Source of the DNA: Weissella uvarum
GTDB taxonomy: Bacteria > Bacillota > Bacilli > Lactobacillales > Lactobacillaceae
Direction of reading: 5' to 3'
Assembly: GCF_016908785.1 (NCBI RefSeq)
Contig: NZ_JAFBEO010000003.1
Span: forward strand, 124,001 to 188,000
Length of the DNA stretch: 64,000 nt
In this document: in pieces, positions 43,531 to 52,736 of the stretch
How positions within the stretch are numbered: the stretch's first letter is position 1
How the letters are laid out: each line of letters opens with the position of its first letter
The notes under the pieces: generated by a model
Told to the model about the DNA's origin: nothing
Database searches by the model: none
The model's input: only the letters and a program-made list of their open reading frames with translations
Program-made: the position numbers and the translations under genes

Positions 43531-46230
43531 TTATTTAGCATCATACCACGTTGGCCCTTCATGACTTGAAACCTTTAATGGTACTGCTAAGTCCATCGCA
43601 GAATCCATTAATTGTGGCACCAAAGTATGAATTGTCTCTAACTCAGTTTTTGGTACTTCCAAAATAAGTTCGTCATGCACCTGCAGTAACATCCGAGACT
43701 GTAAGCCTTGCTCCTTAAGCGCGTTTTGCACTTTCAGCATGGCAATTTTAATGATGTCAGCTGCAGAACCTTGAATTGGTGTGTTCATTGCTGTTCGCTC
43801 GGCAAAGCTACGAACATTGAAATTCTTAGCATGAATGTCTGGGAGGTAACGACGCCGATGCGCCATTGTCTCAACATAACCGTTCTCACGTGCAAAGGCT
43901 ACAATATCTTCTGACCATTGTTTGATACCAGGATATTCTTCGAAATAAGTGTCAATGATGTCTTTAGCTTCCTTACGACTAACACCGATATTTTTTGCTA
44001 GTCCAAAATCAGAAATGCCATAAACAATTCCAAAATTGACCGCTTTAGCCTTTCGTCGCATATTGGGATCAACTTCATCTTCCGGACTGAGATGGAAAAT
44101 ACGCCGGGCAGTCGCCTCGTGAATATCTTCATCGTTCTTGAAGGCCATTTGCATATTTTCGTCACCAGAGATATGCGCTAGCACCCGCAATTCAATTTGT
44201 GAATAGTCCGAGCTCACAATGAGCCAGTCTGGTTCACTTGGAATAAAGGCTTGTCGAATTAAGCGACCTTCTTCTAGTCGTGCTGGAATATTTTGCAAGT
44301 TGGGATCATTTGAAGATAGACGGCCTGTTTGCGTCAAAGTCTGCAAATAGTGGGTATGCACCTTTGAATCTGAACCATGGATCACCCGTAATAGGCCTTC
44401 CACATATGTTGACTGGATTTTGGCAATCTGTCGATACTGCAAAATAGCATCAACAATTGGGATGCCTTGCATTTGTTCAAGAACTTCAACACTCGTCGAA
44501 TAACCCGTCTTTGTTTTCTTAATCGGCTTATAACCCATCTCTTCAAATAACACGGTGCCTAATTGCTTAGTCGATTGAATATTAAATTCATGACCAGCTT
44601 CGGAATAAATTGTCTTCTCCAAATCTTTCAGACGTCCATCTAACTCCGTACGCATCGTCAATAAGCGCTGACTATCAACCTTAATCCCATCAATTTCCAT
44701 TTCAGCTAACACTTGAGACAAGGGCAATTCTAGCGTTTCGTATAGTTCAGTTTGTTCACGCTCATTTAATTGCTGCAACAGTTGTTCTGGCAAACGATTC
44801 AATGCACGTCCCTTCTGCCCGAGATGCTCAAAAAAGACATCATCGTCGTCTGGAATGGCAAATTTAGCACCTTTACCATAAACTGCTTCATCTGTTTGGA
44901 CATCATAATAGTCATTTTGTTGCGCTAAAGCGCCTAAATCATCACTATTATCATTCGTATCAACTAAATAAGACATCAACAAAATATCATCATCCACGCC
45001 TACCAAATTTAAGCCGTAACGATGTAATACCACATACAAAGCCTTCATGTTGAAGACATGTTTATTAATTTGCGAATTCAATAAGACATCCTTCAATTTG
45101 CCAGTTAGCAAAACATCAATGTCCCGACCAACTACATAGCCTTGATCATCATTACCAATAACAAAACCAACTGGTGCAGCCGTATGATAATCCGTATCAT
45201 CCAATTCAATGTACAAACTAACAGCTTCCGTAAAGTCCGGTAAATCCGCTTCAGCAGTGTCATCAGCCTTAATTAAGTTGAGTGGCGCTTGTGGCTTAGC
45301 ATCAACTGCTTCAGCCCCATTCTCAGTGCTATTTTGTGCCACATGGCCTTGGCTAGCCAACTTAGCCAATTGCTGCTTAAAGTCTAATTGCTGATAGAAC
45401 GGAATAATATCTTCATAATCAGGCCCCGTATACTTCAAATCTGACAATTCAAAGGTAATCGGTGCATCAGTGCGGATCCGCGCCAAGTCTCGTGACATGG
45501 TTGCATCTGCTTCTCCAGCCACTAGCTTTTCTTTCTGTTTATTGGCCTTTAACTCATCAATATGTTCATATAATTCAGGGATTGAATGATATTCTTTGAT
45601 TAATTTTATTGCCGTTTTAGGACCAATTCCGGCTACTCCCGGATAATTATCGGAAGTATCGCCTTGGAGCCCCTTCACGTCGACAATTTGGTCTGGCGAT
45701 AGCCCATCATACTTTTCAGCAACCATGGCTAAATCATTATGTTCGACTTCAGAAACACCCTTCTTGGTAATCCAGACTTCAATATGTTCATCAACCAACT
45801 GTAACATATCACGATCACCCGTTAAGATGGTTACTTCAAGGCCTTCTGCCTGCCCCTTTTTGGCGGTAGTACCGATAATATCATCAGCCTCATAGTTAGG
45901 TAATTCATAACTGTAAATACCATGTAATTGCACCATTTGCCGCAAATAAGGGAATTGTTCCGTTAATTCAGATGGCGTCTTATCGCGATTTCCCTTGTAG
46001 GTATCAAATTTTTCAGTTCTAAAAGTGGTTTTACCCGCATCCCAAGCCACCATGGCATAATCAGGATCGAATGGTTCCACAATTCCGTCTAAGAAGTTGT
46101 TAAATGCAACCAAGGCGTTGGTATGCAAGCCTTCATGATTCACAAAACGATCAACTTGGTTAATCATGGCGTAAAAAGCCCGAAAAGCCAAAGAATTCCC
46201 GTCAATCAATAATAATTTTGGTCTATCCAT
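43531..46230 (-). CDS. polA: DNA polymerase I
   Basis: PolA removes RNA primers and fills gaps. The 899-residue protein has a 5' nuclease domain (LLLIDGNSLAF at the start, YEADDIIGT, GDRDMLQLVDE and GVAGIGPKTA), a middle domain where a proofreading exonuclease would be, and the polymerase with motif A SDYSQIELRVLAHI, motif B RRKAKAVNFGIVYGI and motif C QVHDELILEVP. The middle domain lacks the acidic DxE motif (it reads SLYIELDDTDYH), so proofreading is probably lost, as in many Firmicutes. The frame extends to 46266, but the ATG at 46230 gives the conserved start and has AGAGAG 6 bases upstream. Confidence 0.96.
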   Translation of the reverse strand: MDRPKLLLIDGNSLAFRAFYAMINQVDRFVNHEGLHTNALVAFNNFLDGIVEPFDPDYAMVAWDAGKTTFRTEKFDTYKGNRDKTPSELTEQFPYLRQMVQLHGIYSYELPNYEADDIIGTTAKKGQAEGLEVTILTGDRDMLQLVDEHIEVWITKKGVSEVEHNDLAMVAEKYDGLSPDQIVDVKGLQGDTSDNYPGVAGIGPKTAIKLIKEYHSIPELYEHIDELKANKQKEKLVAGEADATMSRDLARIRTDAPITFELSDLKYTGPDYEDIIPFYQQLDFKQQLAKLASQGHVAQNSTENGAEAVDAKPQAPLNLIKADDTAEADLPDFTEAVSLYIELDDTDYHTAAPVGFVIGNDDQGYVVGRDIDVLLTGKLKDVLLNSQINKHVFNMKALYVVLHRYGLNLVGVDDDILLMSYLVDTNDNSDDLGALAQQNDYYDVQTDEAVYGKGAKFAIPDDDDVFFEHLGQKGRALNRLPEQLLQQLNEREQTELYETLELPLSQVLAEMEIDGIKVDSQRLLTMRTELDGRLKDLEKTIYSEAGHEFNIQSTKQLGTVLFEEMGYKPIKKTKTGYSTSVEVLEQMQGIPIVDAILQYRQIAKIQSTYVEGLLRVIHGSDSKVHTHYLQTLTQTGRLSSNDPNLQNIPARLEEGRLIRQAFIPSEPDWLIVSSDYSQIELRVLAHISGDENMQMAFKNDEDIHEATARRIFHLSPEDEVDPNMRRKAKAVNFGIVYGISDFGLAKNIGVSRKEAKDIIDTYFEEYPGIKQWSEDIVAFARENGYVETMAHRRRYLPDIHAKNFNVRSFAERTAMNTPIQGSAADIIKIAMLKVQNALKEQGLQSRMLLQVHDELILEVPKTELETIHTLVPQLMDSAMDLAVPLKVSSHEGPTWYDAK

Positions 46231-46274
46231 GTTGTTCTCTCTTTCAGCTAAATCTACTGTACTCATCTTAACAG

Positions 46275-46310
46275 AAAAAGCGTTCGATTCGAAATCGAAC
46301 GCTTTAAAGT
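46275..46310 (-). terminator. Terminator after the Bax inhibitor-1 family gene
   Basis: AAAGCGTTCGATT pairs perfectly with AATCGAACGCTTT around a 3-base loop, with an A run on the left giving the T tail on the minus strand. Confidence 0.9.
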
Positions 46311-46311
46311 T

Positions 46312-47037
46312 TTAATCGTTATTACTTCCACCAGCTAATCCGAAGATTTGTAGCAAGTAGATAAAGATATTCACGAAGTCAAGATAGAGATTCAAAGCAC
46401 CTGAAACAGCCAAACCTTGTTCCATCGTAGCGCCAGCACCACTTTCAGAGAATTGATAGTACATTGACTTCAAGGTGTTCATATCATAGGCAGTCATCGC
46501 AGAGAATACGATGATTCCAATAACAGCAGTTACAAAGTATACCATGCTGTTAAAGAAGAAAATATTCAACAAGCCGACAACAATCAAACCAATCATTGCC
46601 CCCATTAGAATTCCACGCCATGACGCTAATGACTTTTTAGTCATATAACCATAAAGTGCCATTCCAGCAAAAAGTGCTACTGCACCTGCTAAGGCCATTC
46701 CAATTGTTGCAACATGGAATGACAAGCCAATGACAGCAAAGGTTGCACCATTTAGCACAGCGTAACCCATTAGCATTCCAAAAGCTTTCCCAGGGTTTGT
46801 ATATACGCGCTTTGAGAACAAGTAAACAAAGCCAATCATTACCGCAAACATCACTAATGACATAATTGGATTACTAAAGATTGACAAAATTTGTGGTGCA
46901 AAGAATTTGACGCCGATATAGGCCGTCACAAATGATACAAGCAAGGCCATCGCCATATACTCGTACACTTTTAAGAAGAAGCGGTTCAATCCAGCGGTAT
47001 CCGGATTAACCGTTCGACGTGAATTATATTGATCCAT
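46312..47037 (-). CDS. Bax inhibitor-1/YccA-family membrane protein
   Basis: A 241-residue integral membrane protein with about seven helices, of the BI-1/TMBIM family that includes YccA and BsYetJ. The start DQYNSRRTVNPDTAGLNRFF leads into the first helix, and the C-terminal NLYLDFVNIFIYLLQIFG matches the family's ending. Members act as pH-dependent calcium leak channels or modulate FtsH. It is monocistronic, with a terminator directly behind it. Confidence 0.9.
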   Translation of the reverse strand: MDQYNSRRTVNPDTAGLNRFFLKVYEYMAMALLVSFVTAYIGVKFFAPQILSIFSNPIMSLVMFAVMIGFVYLFSKRVYTNPGKAFGMLMGYAVLNGATFAVIGLSFHVATIGMALAGAVALFAGMALYGYMTKKSLASWRGILMGAMIGLIVVGLLNIFFFNSMVYFVTAVIGIIVFSAMTAYDMNTLKSMYYQFSESGAGATMEQGLAVSGALNLYLDFVNIFIYLLQIFGLAGGSNND

Positions 47038-47104
47038 TAAATCACTCCCATTCGTAGTTTTAATTTAAGTTAATTAAACATAAATTACCTTAGATTAGAC
47101 TTAA

Positions 47105-48451
47105 TTATTGTAAATTAGCCTGTGTATTTGCCAAAAGCTTTTCAAAAGCAAATTCGGTATTTTGCAAATCACCAGCCCCCATAAAGACGAACACACCATC
47201 TTCGTGATCTAATAGTGGTGATACATTTTCAGGGGAAACAATCGCGCGGAACTTACTGATTTCTTCACCAAGTTCTTCTGAGCTAATATTCCCCTTCTTT
47301 TCACGAGCTGAGGCAAAAATATCAGTCAAATAGACATCATCCGCTAGGTCTAATGTCTTTGCAAATTCCTCTTTATAGGCAATTGTCCGACTAAATGTGT
47401 GGGGTTGGAACACCGCCACAATTTCACGATCCGGATACTTTTGGCGAGCAGCATCAATCGTTGCTTTAATTTCTGAAGGATGATGAGCATAGTCATCAAT
47501 AATGGTTACTGGGCCCACTTGTTTTTCAGTAAAGCGGCGCTTAACACCCTTAAAAGACATCAACTCCTTCTTCACTAAGTCCTTATCCATGTCCTCAAAG
47601 TGAGCCACAGCCACAACAGCAAGCGAATTCAAGACACCGTGTTGTCCATACAAAGGCACCTCATACGTGCCTAGGAATTCATCATGGTAATAGGCATCAA
47701 AGGCTGAACCACGCGTTGAACGCTTAATATTAGTGGCATAAAAATCGTCTGTTTCTGGATTGGTACCATAATAGTAAATTGGCACATCAAGCTTTAACAT
47801 TCGTAGTTGTGGATCATCACCCCAAGCAAAAACACCCTTCTTAACATGTTGTCCAAATTCTTCAAACGCAGACCGCACGTCATCGATACCGGTATAGTAA
47901 TCTGGGTGGTCAAAATCAATGTTAGTCATAATGGCATAGTCAGGATAATAATTCTTAAAGTGACGCCGATATTCGTCAGCTTCAAAAACAAAGAAACGTG
48001 GGTCAGGCACGCCCTTACCACTACCATCCCCAATCAAATATGACGTTGGGGCAATTCCTGACAACACATGCGCCAACAAACCAGTTGTTGACGTTTTACC
48101 ATGTGCTCCAGCCACTCCAATTGAGGTTGATTGCTCAATCAATTCTTCCACAACTTCAGGGTAGGTAACGACCTTAACTTCCCCTTGTTCTTGCATTTTC
48201 AAAGCTTGTGAAACTTCGACTTGATCATCCTCAAAAGCATTTCCACGGATCACCTTCATGCCAGGCTTAATATTATCAGCATCGAAAGGGTAAATTTTAA
48301 TACCAGCATCTTCCAATGGCTTTTGCGTGAAGGTATATTCATCAATATCAGAACCTGAAACTTGATATCCCTGGTCATGCAAAATGCGGGCTAAAGAACT
48401 CATCCCTGAACCCTTGATCCCAATAAAATAATAATTTGTATCCTTATCCAT
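47105..48451 (-). CDS. murC: UDP-N-acetylmuramate-L-alanine ligase
   Basis: MurC adds the first amino acid, L-Ala, to UDP-MurNAc in peptidoglycan synthesis. The 448-residue protein begins [18 protein letters not shown], has the ATP loop [15 protein letters not shown] around residue 110, [10 protein letters not shown], and [14 protein letters not shown] in the ligase domain. Length is normal. It seems to be transcribed alone: a terminator lies just upstream and 68 bp separate it from the next gene downstream. Confidence 0.96.
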   Translation of the reverse strand: MDKDTNYYFIGIKGSGMSSLARILHDQGYQVSGSDIDEYTFTQKPLEDAGIKIYPFDADNIKPGMKVIRGNAFEDDQVEVSQALKMQEQGEVKVVTYPEVVEELIEQSTSIGVAGAHGKTSTTGLLAHVLSGIAPTSYLIGDGSGKGVPDPRFFVFEADEYRRHFKNYYPDYAIMTNIDFDHPDYYTGIDDVRSAFEEFGQHVKKGVFAWGDDPQLRMLKLDVPIYYYGTNPETDDFYATNIKRSTRGSAFDAYYHDEFLGTYEVPLYGQHGVLNSLAVVAVAHFEDMDKDLVKKELMSFKGVKRRFTEKQVGPVTIIDDYAHHPSEIKATIDAARQKYPDREIVAVFQPHTFSRTIAYKEEFAKTLDLADDVYLTDIFASAREKKGNISSEELGEEISKFRAIVSPENVSPLLDHEDGVFVFMGAGDLQNTEFAFEKLLANTQANLQ

Positions 48452-48503
48452 AATATGTGATCTCCAAATCTTTATAACAGTTTATTCCAGCTTCCATAAT
48501 AGC

Positions 48504-48538
48504 AAAAAAAACGCGTCACACATAGTGTGAACACGCTT
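48504..48538 (-). terminator. Terminator after the disordered-protein gene
   Basis: CACAC and GTGTG around ATA form the inner stem, with ACGCGT and ACGC as the bulged outer stem. Eight A at the left give the T tail on the minus strand. It separates murC from the operon that begins with phoP. Confidence 0.75.
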
Positions 48539-49084
48539 CTATTTAGAATCTTTAAAATAATTTGATTGTATCTTACGGGCTGCCTGGTTTTCTTCACCAA
48601 AAATAGTATCTAAACTCAAGCCAAGACCAGTCATATTTTCACTATGCTTAGTCTGCTTTTCCGCTGGCTTAGCTTGAACCTCATCTGATACCAACTCTTC
48701 AGCCTGGGCTTCATGATCAGGCAAAACAGCCTTTTTTTGTGGTTCAAGCTCCACTGCTGTAACCGAAGTGATTTGGTCACTGTCGGCTGTCGCCAGCTCC
48801 TCACCTTCAGATTGCACATCTGGCTGTTCCTCAAGACCAGTAAGTTCTTTTTGCTCACTTGTCGTTTGAACATGAGGCCGCAACACTTCAGGTTCAACTG
48901 GTGTATGCGTTGATTGTGCAGGCTCTGCTTGTTTAGCTGTCTCTGGCTGTGAGACCACCGCTTCGTCAGGGTTGGCATAAAGAATATAATCCGTTTTTGC
49001 TGCCATGATTTCGGCAACTTGTTGATCATATCGCTTCCGACGCAGTGCTTCGTAATAAACAATCGGCCGTCGATTTAATGCCAT
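48539..49084 (-). CDS. Hypothetical protein, mostly disordered
   Basis: A 181-residue acidic protein that I do not recognise. A conserved-looking basic start, NRRPIVYYEALRRKRYDQQV, leads into a long region rich in Glu, Gln, Thr and Pro without predicted structure, and the end GLGLSLDTIFGEENQAARK and NYFKDSK looks folded or conserved again. There are no membrane helices. It lies 21 bp behind ytpR and ends the phoP-phoR-udk-ytpR run, with its own terminator. Confidence 0.65.
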   Translation of the reverse strand: MALNRRPIVYYEALRRKRYDQQVAEIMAAKTDYILYANPDEAVVSQPETAKQAEPAQSTHTPVEPEVLRPHVQTTSEQKELTGLEEQPDVQSEGEELATADSDQITSVTAVELEPQKKAVLPDHEAQAEELVSDEVQAKPAEKQTKHSENMTGLGLSLDTIFGEENQAARKIQSNYFKDSK

Positions 49085-49105
49085 TCCAACTCATCTCCTC
49101 TTAGC

Positions 49106-49747
49106 TTATTTAAATAGATTTTGAGCTGCTGGTGCTTGAGCATCGAAAGGCGTACCAACTTCAGCAAAATCATCAGGCAAAATTAATGCACCTGGTTGTT
49201 GTGGTGCATTAGGTAATCCTAATTCACGACCAGAAACAATCATGCCATCTGATTCAACCCCACGTAATGCACCTGGCCAAATAATTAACCCTGAAGGCAT
49301 CATGGCGCCGACTTTAGCGACAACAACCTTAATGCCAGCTTGCATATTTGGTGATCCAGAAACAATTTGTAAAGTGTTCCCGCCATCAATCTTGGTTTGA
49401 GTCACTTGTAAATGATCAGAATCAGGATGTGGTTCAGCTGTTTCAACATATCCCACCACAAACTTTGGATCTAAGTCAATGGCTAATGCAGTCGCGAAAC
49501 CAGCCTTAGCAATCACTTGATTGAGTTGATCCACTTGCTCAGCGCTTAAGACCACAGGACCATTAACACCTGTCAAATCAACATATTGACTAGCATTTAA
49601 AATATTGTAACCAATCGTTTCATTGTCAGCATTCATAATATGAACGACGTCACCGTTTTGCTCATATTGATTTGCACCAGACTGTGGTCCGGTAATAACA
49701 ACCAACACGTCTTGCATGCCAGCTGGATTATAACTTGAAATTAACAT
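49106..49747 (-). CDS. ytpR: YtpR-type tRNA-binding domain protein
   Basis: A 213-residue protein with an N-terminal DUF4479 domain (about 1-90) and a C-terminal EMAP/OB-fold tRNA-binding domain, seen in VVGYVETAEPHPDSDHLQVTQT, broken here into VVGYVETAEPHPDSDHL, and LQIVSGSPNM, GLIIWPGALRGVESDGMI. This is the layout of YtpR, close to the tRNA-binding domain of phenylalanyl-tRNA synthetase beta. It is 10 bp behind udk. Confidence 0.92.
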   Translation of the reverse strand: MLISSYNPAGMQDVLVVITGPQSGANQYEQNGDVVHIMNADNETIGYNILNASQYVDLTGVNGPVVLSAEQVDQLNQVIAKAGFATALAIDLDPKFVVGYVETAEPHPDSDHLQVTQTKIDGGNTLQIVSGSPNMQAGIKVVVAKVGAMMPSGLIIWPGALRGVESDGMIVSGRELGLPNAPQQPGALILPDDFAEVGTPFDAQAPAAQNLFK

Positions 49748-49757
49748 TTTGGTCTCC

Positions 49758-50399
49758 TTAATTTTCTTTTTTACTGTCTAGAATCATCCGTAGTTGCGCT
49801 TCAATCATGTTAATCCCCACTAGGTTTTCACCACCCTCAGGCAAAATCATATCCGCATAGCGCTTGGTTGGTTCAATGAATTGATGATACATTGGCTTAG
49901 CCGATTCCAAATATTGGTTGACGATGGAATCAATACTACGTCCCCGCTCCTCAACATCGCGTTGCATGCGACGAATAAAACGAATATCGTCATCAGTATC
50001 TACATAAATCTTAATGTCGAGTAAATCGCGCAATTCTTTATCAGTAAACAACAAAATTCCTTCAACAATAATTACATCAGCTGGTTCAATCGTAATTGTC
50101 TCCGCCGCACGGTTATATTGTGTGTAATCATACGTTGGACGCTCAATTGCTTCACCAGCAATCAACTGCTTGAGTTGCTTTACGAGTAAAGGTGTATCAA
50201 AAGCATCAGGGTGGTCATAGTTTACGCGCTTACGTTCCTCCATGGTCATATCTGATTGATCATTATAGTATGCATCTTGCGGAATCATGGCCATTGATTC
50301 ACCAGCTAATCGATTAAAAATTTCATTGCTGACCGTGGTCTTTCCAGAACCAGATCCGCCAGTAACACCAATAATAACAGGTCGTTTAATATCCATCAT
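49758..50399 (-). CDS. udk: Uridine/cytidine kinase
   Basis: Udk phosphorylates uridine and cytidine for pyrimidine salvage. The 213-residue P-loop kinase has VIIGVTGGSGSGKTTVS at residues 8-24, YYNDQSDMTMEERKRVNYDHP, IEPADVIIVEGILLF and the Arg-rich lid RFIRRMQRDVEERGRS. Two ATG codons begin it; the second (50396) is 7 bases from AAGAGAG and may be the true start. It follows phoR by 16 bp. Confidence 0.95.
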   Translation of the reverse strand: MMDIKRPVIIGVTGGSGSGKTTVSNEIFNRLAGESMAMIPQDAYYNDQSDMTMEERKRVNYDHPDAFDTPLLVKQLKQLIAGEAIERPTYDYTQYNRAAETITIEPADVIIVEGILLFTDKELRDLLDIKIYVDTDDDIRFIRRMQRDVEERGRSIDSIVNQYLESAKPMYHQFIEPTKRYADMILPEGGENLVGINMIEAQLRMILDSKKEN

Positions 50400-50415
50400 A
50401 TTTCTCTCTTATCTT

Positions 50416-51825
50416 CTATTTATTATTCAAATTATCCCGGCGTGTTTCATTTGGTAGTGCAACGGTAATTTGCGTACCTACGCCCACTTGGCTCTCGACT
50501 TGGATAGTTCCATGCATGCTTTCAATTAAGTCATGCACAATGGCCAAGCCCAAGCCAGTTCCGGGAATCTTTTTATTATGTGATTTATCTAACCGATAAA
50601 ATCGTTCAAAAATACGATCTTGTTGATCACTGGGAATGCCTAAACCAGTATCGCTTACCGTGATAAAGCATTGACGTTGATCAACATGTGCAGTCACAGT
50701 CACTTGGCCCTGCGGCTTATTATATTTAATCGCATTTGCAATTAAATTATTTAAAATCGTTTGCACGTCATCCTTACACTGCTGAACCACTGTTGTAGCA
50801 CTCACCTGATTAAGCAACTGAATCTGCTGTACCTGGGCAGCTGGTTCTTGCGCACGATAAATTGAGGCGACTAACGGATTAAGTTCAATCGACTCAATCT
50901 GCTTTTCAGCACGTGGGGTCTTGGCTAGCGTTAGAATATCATTCGTTAAATCAAGCAAGTGTTCCGCTTCATCATGAATAATTTTGATAAATTCCGGTCG
51001 CACTTCAGGATCATCTTGGGCTCCATCCAGAAGCGTATCTGAAAAACCAATAATTGATGCTAAAGGTGTTCGTAATTCGTGGGAAGCATTCGCTGCAAAA
51101 TCAGCTTGCATCGCTTGCAAACGATTGATTTCCGTCATGTCATATAACAAAATTAATGCTTCGTTTTCGTTTTCGCCTAATTGATAATAGGTTACAAACA
51201 CATCAACTTCAAGTTGATCTAACGTCACCTGCCCCCGCACATCTTGCTGTGTTGCAAAGGCCTCGTTCACCAACATCAGTAATTGATGATTTTTGAAAAC
51301 ATTCTCATAAGACTTGCCCAAAACATCATCAGGCAATCGTAACATATGCCTAGCCTGATCATTCGTTTGTACAATCTCATGATTTGGCTTAATTCTGAGC
51401 ACACCTAGTGGCATATTCTCCAACAAAGCATTCAAAATACTGGCCTGTTGTTGTAGCAAATGCATCCGCCTTTGATTGAGACTTTGCACATCATTCACCG
51501 CATTAGCTAAAGGCGCTAACGGATCATCCGGGCGCAATAAAACCTTGCCCCCAGTATCACTCTCTTCAGCTTGCATGGCACGCATTTTTTCAATGAATAA
51601 ATTGATATGATTGCGTTCACGTCGTCGGGTCACTTCTAAAACAATCGAAACGATTAACGCCAGCCCCACCGATACTAATAACAATATTTCCCAGAGTTTA
51701 CCAAAATTTGGTGTCTTCGGATTAAAGGCATCGCTTATAAATAGTGCGCCACTTGTCGCTGCAAAGAACAACAAAGCAAATAACAAAAATGACTTCCAAA
51801 AAGTCGATAACTTTTTTTGCAACAC
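50416..51825 (-). CDS. phoR: PhoR-type sensor histidine kinase without sensor domain
   Basis: A 469-residue kinase. Two membrane helices at about 13-31 and 44-64 are separated by only a dozen residues, so it has no extracytoplasmic sensor domain. A HAMP-like link leads to a PAS domain (about 130-235, with LLENMPLGVLRIKPN), then a HisKA domain with His 249 in ASHELRTPLASIIG, and an ATPase domain with NLIANAIKYN, DTGLGIP and GTGLGLAIVHDL. Its GTG start overlaps the phoP stop (TAGTG), with GGAGG 4 bases before it. The signal is probably read inside the cell or membrane. Confidence 0.92.
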   Translation of the reverse strand: MLQKKLSTFWKSFLLFALLFFAATSGALFISDAFNPKTPNFGKLWEILLLVSVGLALIVSIVLEVTRRRERNHINLFIEKMRAMQAEESDTGGKVLLRPDDPLAPLANAVNDVQSLNQRRMHLLQQQASILNALLENMPLGVLRIKPNHEIVQTNDQARHMLRLPDDVLGKSYENVFKNHQLLMLVNEAFATQQDVRGQVTLDQLEVDVFVTYYQLGENENEALILLYDMTEINRLQAMQADFAANASHELRTPLASIIGFSDTLLDGAQDDPEVRPEFIKIIHDEAEHLLDLTNDILTLAKTPRAEKQIESIELNPLVASIYRAQEPAAQVQQIQLLNQVSATTVVQQCKDDVQTILNNLIANAIKYNKPQGQVTVTAHVDQRQCFITVSDTGLGIPSDQQDRIFERFYRLDKSHNKKIPGTGLGLAIVHDLIESMHGTIQVESQVGVGTQITVALPNETRRDNLNNK

Positions 51826-52538
51826 TAATCCTCCGCTTTTTCTGGGTTTTCAAAACGATAACCCATCCCACGGACCGTCTTGAGCATTACTGGATGCTTA
51901 GGATCATTTTCCACTTTATCACGCAAATGCGAGAGATGCATATCCACCATGCGTGTATCCGGACCACCATAATCGTAACCCCAAACCCCATGCAGAATCG
52001 TTTCACGATCCAAAACACGTCCTTCGCGTTGCGCCATATATGTTAACAATTCGTATTCTTTCGGTGTTAACTTAACATTTTCACCATTCAATTGGACTGC
52101 CATCTTGTCGTAATCAATCGCCAGGTTCCCATACGTTTGGATGTTATCACTTTCTTCTTGCCGTTTTTGCCCATGTTCAAAGCGCCGTAAAACCGCCTTA
52201 ATCCGCGCAATCACTTCTCGGGGACTGAAAGGCTTTGTAATATAATCATCGGCCCCAATTTCAAGTCCAACAATTTTATCAACTTCCTCATCCAAAGCGG
52301 TCACCATAATAATTGGGACATCTATTTTAGCCGCCCGAATATCACGCGTAATTTCAACTCCATTTTGGTCGGGTAACATGACATCTAACAAAATCAAATC
52401 AATTTGTTTATCTTTAATTGTTTCAATAATGTTGTGCCCATCATTTTGTGAATATACCTCATATCCAGACTTTTTCAAATTATAAGTCAATAAGGTTACC
52501 AGTGATGGTTCATCATCAACAATCAATATTCGTGCCAT
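51825..52538 (-). CDS. phoP: PhoP-type response regulator
   Basis: A 237-residue OmpR-family regulator. The receiver has DDE at residues 8-10, the phosphoacceptor Asp 52 in LLDVMLPD and the Lys in ITKPFSPRE; the winged-helix DNA-binding domain contains LTPKEYELLTYMAQ and VRGMGYRFE. It works with the kinase downstream. Naming it PhoP and not WalR rests on the PAS-type kinase partner and the absence of walHI-type genes, so it is an inference. GAGG lies 7 bases before the ATG. Confidence 0.9.
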   Translation of the reverse strand: MARILIVDDEPSLVTLLTYNLKKSGYEVYSQNDGHNIIETIKDKQIDLILLDVMLPDQNGVEITRDIRAAKIDVPIIMVTALDEEVDKIVGLEIGADDYITKPFSPREVIARIKAVLRRFEHGQKRQEESDNIQTYGNLAIDYDKMAVQLNGENVKLTPKEYELLTYMAQREGRVLDRETILHGVWGYDYGGPDTRMVDMHLSHLRDKVENDPKHPVMLKTVRGMGYRFENPEKAED

Positions 52539-52582
52539 ATCTACACCTCAAGCTTGTTTTATAAGAAAACGATTCTTTTTTT

Positions 52583-52609
52583 ATTTTACCACAAATGCGC
52601 ACAACGCAT
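52583..52609 (-). promoter_or_regulatory. Extended -10 promoter and palindrome upstream of phoP
   Basis: The minus strand reads TGGTAAAAT at 52591-52583. Just upstream, ATGCG at 52595-52599 and CGCAT at 52605-52609 form an inverted repeat in the place of a -35 box, a likely site for a regulator. Confidence 0.45.
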
Positions 52610-52690
52610 AGCGCGACCTGGCTTATAATCTAAGAATTAATCCTTGCATTTTAGATAGCCTTGCATGCTCAATTTAAATATATTGCATCA

Positions 52691-52727
52691 AAAAACGATA
52701 AACATTATTAATATGTTTATCGTTAGT
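52691..52727 (-). terminator. Terminator after the MFS transporter gene
   Basis: AACGATAAACAT pairs perfectly with ATGTTTATCGTT around TATTAAT, with an A run to the left. It is directly behind the stop at 52737. Confidence 0.85.
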
Positions 52728-52736
52728 ATTTGTTAT

